Of a stretch of DNA of 19,763 nucleotides, positions 16,628-19,763 are shown one piece after another; the stretch's first letter is position 1; the number at the start of each line of letters is the position of its first letter. The position numbers and the translations under genes were made by a program. The DNA is from Bacteroides sp. (GTDB lineage: Bacteria > Bacteroidota > Bacteroidia > Bacteroidales > Bacteroidaceae): positions 1-19,763 of the forward strand of contig JASLCG010000046.1 of assembly GCA_030151885.1 (NCBI GenBank). Direction: 5' to 3'. The notes below the pieces were generated by a model. It was not told the origin of the DNA. It searched no databases and worked only from the letters and a program-made list of their open reading frames with translations.

Positions 16628-17386
16628 TTATTTTGTTTTCTTTCCAAAAGGAATTGTATATATAATTGAGTAGCTTATTCCAAATCTCATGTTTTTATAT
16701 ATGCCATATCCTGGAACATACCAAGGATCGGCTTCTTCTGCAGTTTTGGCACTAATTTTACGTCTCATTCGTAAGGACCAGCCCATATGGATGTTGTAAA
16801 ACACTTTCGTTTTTACTGTTGCTACAAATTCTAACCAATGCATGTTTCCCGCATATTTTTTATCAGGAATAGGCATAGAACCTCCCCATATATCATCCCA
16901 AATACTGGGATTATCAATTTGATCGCCCCATACATCATCTTTTAAGGGCATTGATTTCACTTCGTAATCAAAAGAGGTAAAAGCGTATCGTAAACCTAAA
17001 GATAGAGTGTTATTATGTCTTTTTTTATAAAAGAAATTATAATCCATACCAAATCTCATATATGGAGCTTTAGCTTTATAGTGAATACCTTTATCTCCCC
17101 ATTTATTTGCATTGCCATATCCTAGCTCTATAACTGGTATAAAGCGATTTTTGAAATTGAAGTCTACAAAAATTTCATTAGTCATATAGTCATCAGAGTA
17201 GGCTTTGTAGATAGGACCCATAAGGTCATATCCTATAGAGATACCTTTGAAAAAAGGGATCTCTGCATAGTCTAAATCTTTAGGATTCTTCTTTTCTTTC
17301 TCCTCAGCAGATGCATTTATACTAATAGAGACTAAACATAGAAGTAATATAAATTTAGAAAATAATTTTAATGTTCTCTCTACCAT
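16628..17386 (-). CDS. DUF6048-family exported protein
   Basis: 252 residues. The N-terminus MVERTLKLFSKFILLLCLVSI and a likely cleavage after INASA (about residue 27) indicate export. The rest is rich in alternating aromatic/polar strands (KGISIGYDLMGPIYKAY, EIFVDFNFKNRFIPVIELG, YMRFGMDYNFFY, NTLSLGLRYAFTSF, MRFGISYSIIYTIPFGKK), the pattern of a small outer-membrane beta-barrel. It resembles the DUF6048 family of Bacteroidota, which is commonly adjacent to DUF6452 genes as here. Its start overlaps the DUF6452 end by 32 bases, so translation is probably coupled. The function is unknown; an envelope role is inferred. Confidence 0.75.
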   Translation of the reverse strand: MVERTLKLFSKFILLLCLVSISINASAEEKEKKNPKDLDYAEIPFFKGISIGYDLMGPIYKAYSDDYMTNEIFVDFNFKNRFIPVIELGYGNANKWGDKGIHYKAKAPYMRFGMDYNFFYKKRHNNTLSLGLRYAFTSFDYEVKSMPLKDDVWGDQIDNPSIWDDIWGGSMPIPDKKYAGNMHWLEFVATVKTKVFYNIHMGWSLRMRRKISAKTAEEADPWYVPGYGIYKNMRFGISYSIIYTIPFGKKTK

Positions 17387-17861
17387 TATTATTAGCCTCT
17401 TGATTTGTTATTGATACCTTATCTATTTTGTGTTTAGTGAAATTAACTACTTCTGTTATCGTCTGTCGAGTCTGAAATCCACACTCTATAGATACAAAGA
17501 ATGATGAGTTTTCATGCTTTAGCCAAATAGTATCCTTTGGAGTAGTTGCAACACTTGGATCACCATATATTAGAACAAATGTGGTCGTGGGCTCAGTATA
17601 GTGTAGGGGCTGATTCCATGTATGCACTTTCTCATCTCTATTTAGTAAAATAGAGTCAGTACCTAAAGCAGTAACTGTAAGATTTGGAATAGTATCTTTT
17701 TTTACGATGTCTTTATTAGCTCCATAAGTGTAAAATTTACATACAGCATAAGGTCGAGCTGTCATAGAGCAATCTGTCTCCTCAGAGCAACTTATGAATG
17801 TACTTCCTATTACTACTAAAGCAATTAGAAAGCTTACAATAAGGCGATATGGTTTATTCAT
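17355..17861 (-). CDS. DUF6452-family lipoprotein
   Basis: 168 residues with a lipoprotein signal ending FISC (Cys25), followed by SEETDCSMTARPYAVCKFY, which holds two more cysteines, and a beta-rich domain (PNLTVTALGTDSILLN, then TTFVLIYGD, then FFVSIECGFQTRQTITEV). The pattern fits the DUF6452 family. A Cys-x(8)-Cys pair plus the later IEC could form disulfides outside the cytoplasm. Function is unknown. It lies two bases after the glycosyltransferase gene and overlaps the DUF6048 gene, which argues for a single operon and a paired function with DUF6048. Confidence 0.75.
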   Translation of the reverse strand: MNKPYRLIVSFLIALVVIGSTFISCSEETDCSMTARPYAVCKFYTYGANKDIVKKDTIPNLTVTALGTDSILLNRDEKVHTWNQPLHYTEPTTTFVLIYGDPSVATTPKDTIWLKHENSSFFVSIECGFQTRQTITEVVNFTKHKIDKVSITNQEANNNGRENIKIIF

Positions 17862-17863
17862 CG

Positions 17864-18814
17864 TTAAATGTTTTTTTCTATTTTATAGTTGTTTCTATTT
17901 GGTGAGCTTCTAACAATCAGTTCACCTATAAATCCTGTCAAAAATAACTGACTTCCTATAATCATCGTTGTTAGAGAGATATAAAAATAAGGAGAATCTG
18001 TGACTAATCGGTATGGAAGACCATTTTTCATCATATAAAGTTTCGTAAAACCTACTATGAGTGTAGATATAAAGCCTATAATGAACATTATAGAACCAAA
18101 TAATCCAAAGAAATGCATGGGTTTGATACCAAACTTAGCTAGAAACCAAAGAGTCATAAGATCTAAGTATCCATTTATAAATCTACTTAAACCAAATTTA
18201 GTTTTTCCATACTTTCTAGCTTGATGTTGCACCACTTTTTCCCCGATTTTATCAAATCCAGCTTCTTTAGCTAAGAAAGGAATGTATCTATGCATTTCAC
18301 CGTAAACTTCAATATTCTTAACAACATTCTTTCGATAAGCTTTTAGTCCACAGTTAAAGTCATGTAAATTCTTGATACCTGAAACGAATCTGGCTGTAGC
18401 ATTGAACAACTTGGTAGGAATTGTTTTTGAGAGTGGATCATATCTTTTTTGTTTCCATCCAGAAACTAGATCATATCCATCTTTAACAATCATATTATAT
18501 AACTCAGGAATTTCCTCAGGACTATCTTGTAAGTCAGCATCCATAGTAATAATAACATCTCCTTCTGCACGCTCGAAACCACAATACAGAGCTGGTGATT
18601 TACCATAGTTTCTTCTAAACTTAATACCTTTTACTTCAGGGTATCCATTGTTAAGCTCTTCAATAATTTTCCAAGAGCTGTCTTTACTACCATCATCAAT
18701 AAAGATTATTTCATAAGTATAGTGATTTGCATCCATTACTCTCTTAATCCAAGCATGTAATTCAGGCAAAGACTCTTCTTCATTCAATAACGGGATAACG
18801 ACAGAAATATCCAT
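17864..18814 (-). CDS. Family 2 glycosyltransferase, polyprenyl-phosphate type, with two C-terminal membrane segments
   Basis: 316-residue DPM1/GtrB/ArnC-like enzyme that moves a sugar from a nucleotide donor to a polyprenyl phosphate on the inner face of the membrane. GT-A motifs: VVIPLLNEEESL at 5-16, FIDDGSKD at 38-45, metal-binding DADLQD at 92-97, CGLKAYR at 155-161, and QHQARKYGKTKFG at 196-208, which marks the acceptor side in this group. Two membrane segments lie at about 234-257 and 276-300. Sugar and final glycan are not readable from the sequence. It starts four bases after the DUF4199 stop and ends two before the DUF6452 start, so it sits inside an operon for the envelope. Confidence 0.92.
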   Translation of the reverse strand: MDISVVIPLLNEEESLPELHAWIKRVMDANHYTYEIIFIDDGSKDSSWKIIEELNNGYPEVKGIKFRRNYGKSPALYCGFERAEGDVIITMDADLQDSPEEIPELYNMIVKDGYDLVSGWKQKRYDPLSKTIPTKLFNATARFVSGIKNLHDFNCGLKAYRKNVVKNIEVYGEMHRYIPFLAKEAGFDKIGEKVVQHQARKYGKTKFGLSRFINGYLDLMTLWFLAKFGIKPMHFFGLFGSIMFIIGFISTLIVGFTKLYMMKNGLPYRLVTDSPYFYISLTTMIIGSQLFLTGFIGELIVRSSPNRNNYKIEKNI

Positions 18815-18818
18815 ATTT

Positions 18819-19361
18819 TTATCTAATGTTTTTTTTCCTAACTAATAGTGCTGTAGGTATACCTATAATAAAGCCAAAAGTTATATTGAAAGATAAGTTG
18901 TTAAAAGTTAAGTCTCTAGGACTTAAAGATGCAAAGTTATCTAATGTAGTCATTAAAGACTCTTTTAATGCTTCAAAATCCTCGTGTTCGGCACTTGCTT
19001 CTAACAATGTGTTAACTTGAGCATAGAGGTGATCTATAATAAATCCTTGGTCTATATATTGAAAATATATAAAGTGTGCTATAGCAACAAGAAGTGAAGC
19101 ATAAAAGTAAACTCGTATACAGAAACTATATGCTTCCCAAAAGTTGATATACCCGCCTTTAGCTTTGTTTCGATAAGTTTTTAAATAATAATAGGATACA
19201 AAAGGTACTGCCAATGTTAATCCTAGAAAAAGGAAGCTTAAGAAGGGTATAATAAATGCAAGGGGGAATAAAATGAATTTTAAGATCATGTATATGCCCA
19301 AATAGGTACCAAAGTACATGGCATATTGTTTTGTGTTGTTTTTGATGGTTTTATTACTCAT
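18819..19361 (-). CDS. DUF4199-family integral membrane protein
   Basis: 180 residues, cytoplasmic N-terminus, with about four membrane segments (roughly 12-36, 37-60, 84-106, 155-174) and a soluble, acidic external or cytoplasmic loop between the third and fourth (about 107-150, EASAEHEDFEALKESLMTTL). The composition, the GGYINFWEAYSFCIRVYFYASL motif before the third segment (listed here in shortened form: INFWEAYSFCIRVYF), and the DLTFNNLSFNITFGFIIGIPTALLVRKK end fit the DUF4199 family of Bacteroidota. No catalytic motif is seen. It is the first gene of the GT2 operon, preceded by a good candidate promoter. Function unknown. Confidence 0.8.
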   Translation of the reverse strand: MSNKTIKNNTKQYAMYFGTYLGIYMILKFILFPLAFIIPFLSFLFLGLTLAVPFVSYYYLKTYRNKAKGGYINFWEAYSFCIRVYFYASLLVAIAHFIYFQYIDQGFIIDHLYAQVNTLLEASAEHEDFEALKESLMTTLDNFASLSPRDLTFNNLSFNITFGFIIGIPTALLVRKKNIR

Positions 19362-19400
19362 TTATATGTATAGTTATCTGTTTATTCTTTTTTGTTGTCA

Positions 19401-19430
19401 CAAAGGTATAAATAAAAGTGCTTAATCAAT
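19401..19430 (-). promoter_or_regulatory. Candidate promoter of the DUF4199-GT2-DUF6452-DUF6048-apbE operon
   Basis: On the minus strand ATTG (19427-19430) as -33 element is followed after 18 bases by TACCTTTG (19401-19408), an exact TAnnTTTG -7 element. The start of transcription would lie about 30 bases before the DUF4199 ATG. The spacing is one short of the usual 19-21. Confidence 0.55.
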
Positions 19431-19554
19431 ATTTTCTCATCTTAAAAGTTGACTAAATAAGGAATGGATATATACCTATTAAAAAATAAATAAAAAATAT
19501 TTTACTGATATTCAGGATGTTAATATTTATGGGCTAAAAAAAAGTTTCTCAGCT

Positions 19555-19585
19555 CTTGTATGTTAAAATTATTTGTGTACCTTTG
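19555..19585 (+). promoter_or_regulatory. Promoter of the SRP RNA/tRNA-Thr unit
   Basis: CTTG at 19555-19558 and TACCTTTG at 19578-19585 are separated by 19 bases, an almost exact match to the Bacteroidota -33/-7 consensus. The predicted start falls 5-12 bases later, right at the 5' end of the SRP RNA. The same -7 octamer (TACCTTTG) serves the divergent operon at 19401-19408. Confidence 0.65.
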
Positions 19586-19596
19586 CATGCAGATAC

Positions 19597-19692
19597 GGGT
19601 AAGTCCTATACGGCTAGCTCCTGATGAATCCTCCAGGGCTTGATCGCAGCAAAGGTAGTTGGTTGTAGCGGCGCGATGTAGTAAGCTTACCC
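19597..19692 (+). ncRNA. ffs: Small bacterial signal recognition particle RNA (4.5S-type)
   Basis: RNA core of the signal recognition particle, which binds Ffh and targets nascent membrane proteins. The ends pair perfectly: GGGTAAG (19597-19603) with CTTACCC (19686-19692). The Ffh-binding helix is recognisable: CCAGG (19633-19637), a GC/GC stem around loop TTGATC (19640-19645), then AGCA (19648-19651), the counterparts of the conserved CAGG and AGCA internal-loop strands. GCGATGTAG near 19673-19681 matches the GGGATGTAG element of E. coli 4.5S RNA. The length (about 96 bases) fits the small form with no Alu domain. Exact ends are inferred from pairing. Confidence 0.88.
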
Positions 19693-19696
19693 ACCC

Positions 19697-19763
19697 GCCT
19701 CTTTAGCTCAGTTGGCCAGAGCACGTGATTTGTAATCTCGGGGTCGTTGGTTCGAATCCGACA
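19697..19763 (+). tRNA. tRNA-Thr(TGT), 3' end cut by the window
   Basis: Acceptor 5' strand GCCTCTT (19697-19703), D stem GCTC/GAGC (19706-19709, 19719-19722), anticodon stem-loop 19724-19740 with loop TTTGTAA and anticodon TGT at 19731-19733, T stem GTTGG/CCGAC around TTCGAAT (19751-19757). The last six acceptor bases and the discriminator lie beyond the window. The anticodon stem has one T-T mismatch (19726/19738), which does not by itself suggest a pseudogene. It begins four bases after the SRP RNA. Confidence 0.95.

Noticed and set aside
16624..16647. Longer ApbE start at a TTG
   Set aside because: It would overlap the DUF6048 gene; the ATG at 16623 directly before the membrane anchor is preferred.
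1..19763. CRISPR arrays, phage genes, toxin-antitoxin or defence systems
   Set aside because: I saw no regularly spaced repeats and no proteins of these families on either strand.

Overview
The window looks like an AT-rich member of the Bacteroidota, most likely Bacteroidales. The evidence is a SusC/SusD glycan-uptake locus, several -7 elements of the TAnnTTTG type, paired DUF6452/DUF6048 genes, a DUF4199 gene, and a MnmE whose G1 motif reads GETNAGKST. Genus cannot be decided from the sequence. No rRNA genes, complete insertion sequence or CRISPR array were seen.

Region 1 (1-1160) holds a 5'-truncated fragment of a Toprim/primase protein typical of mobilizable elements (minus strand, ends at 11). 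It is followed by about 750 bases of very AT-rich DNA without a credible gene, ending in a candidate promoter with palindromes. Region 2 (1168-8336) is a compact four-gene polysaccharide utilization locus (PUL): SusC-like transporter, SusD-like lipoprotein, GH18 enzyme with endo-beta-N-acetylglucosaminidase hallmarks, and a DUF1735 + LamG surface lipoprotein, closed by a strong hairpin terminator. The likely job is to cut N-glycan-type (chitobiose-containing) glycans at the cell surface and import the product. No regulator or exo-glycosidase accompanies it. Region 3 (8337-9335) has no intact gene, but on the minus strand it carries what I read as a decayed tyrosine recombinase. The PUL therefore sits between two mobile-element relics.

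Region 4 (9336-14697, minus strand) is chromosomal core: a TPR/PD40-like exported protein, NfeD and the flotillin-like FloA in tight order, then a nucleoside phosphorylase with its own terminator, then mnmE with its own candidate promoter. Region 5 (14864-15616, plus) is a TtcA-type tRNA thiolation enzyme, alone and convergent with the next group. Region 6 (15613-19361, minus) is a probable operon DUF4199 membrane protein - GT2 glycosyltransferase - DUF6452 lipoprotein - DUF6048 exported protein - ApbE flavin transferase, an envelope-oriented set. Region 7 (19555-19763, plus) is a small SRP RNA followed after 4 bases by a tRNA-Thr(TGT) cut by the window edge, apparently sharing one promoter.

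The strongest points for a second look are the mobile-element relics bracketing the PUL, the palindromes at the PUL promoter, and the SRP RNA/tRNA pair. I do not see a clearly new system; the conserved but poorly understood genes beside FloA/NfeD and in the GT2 operon are the best candidates for unknown biology.
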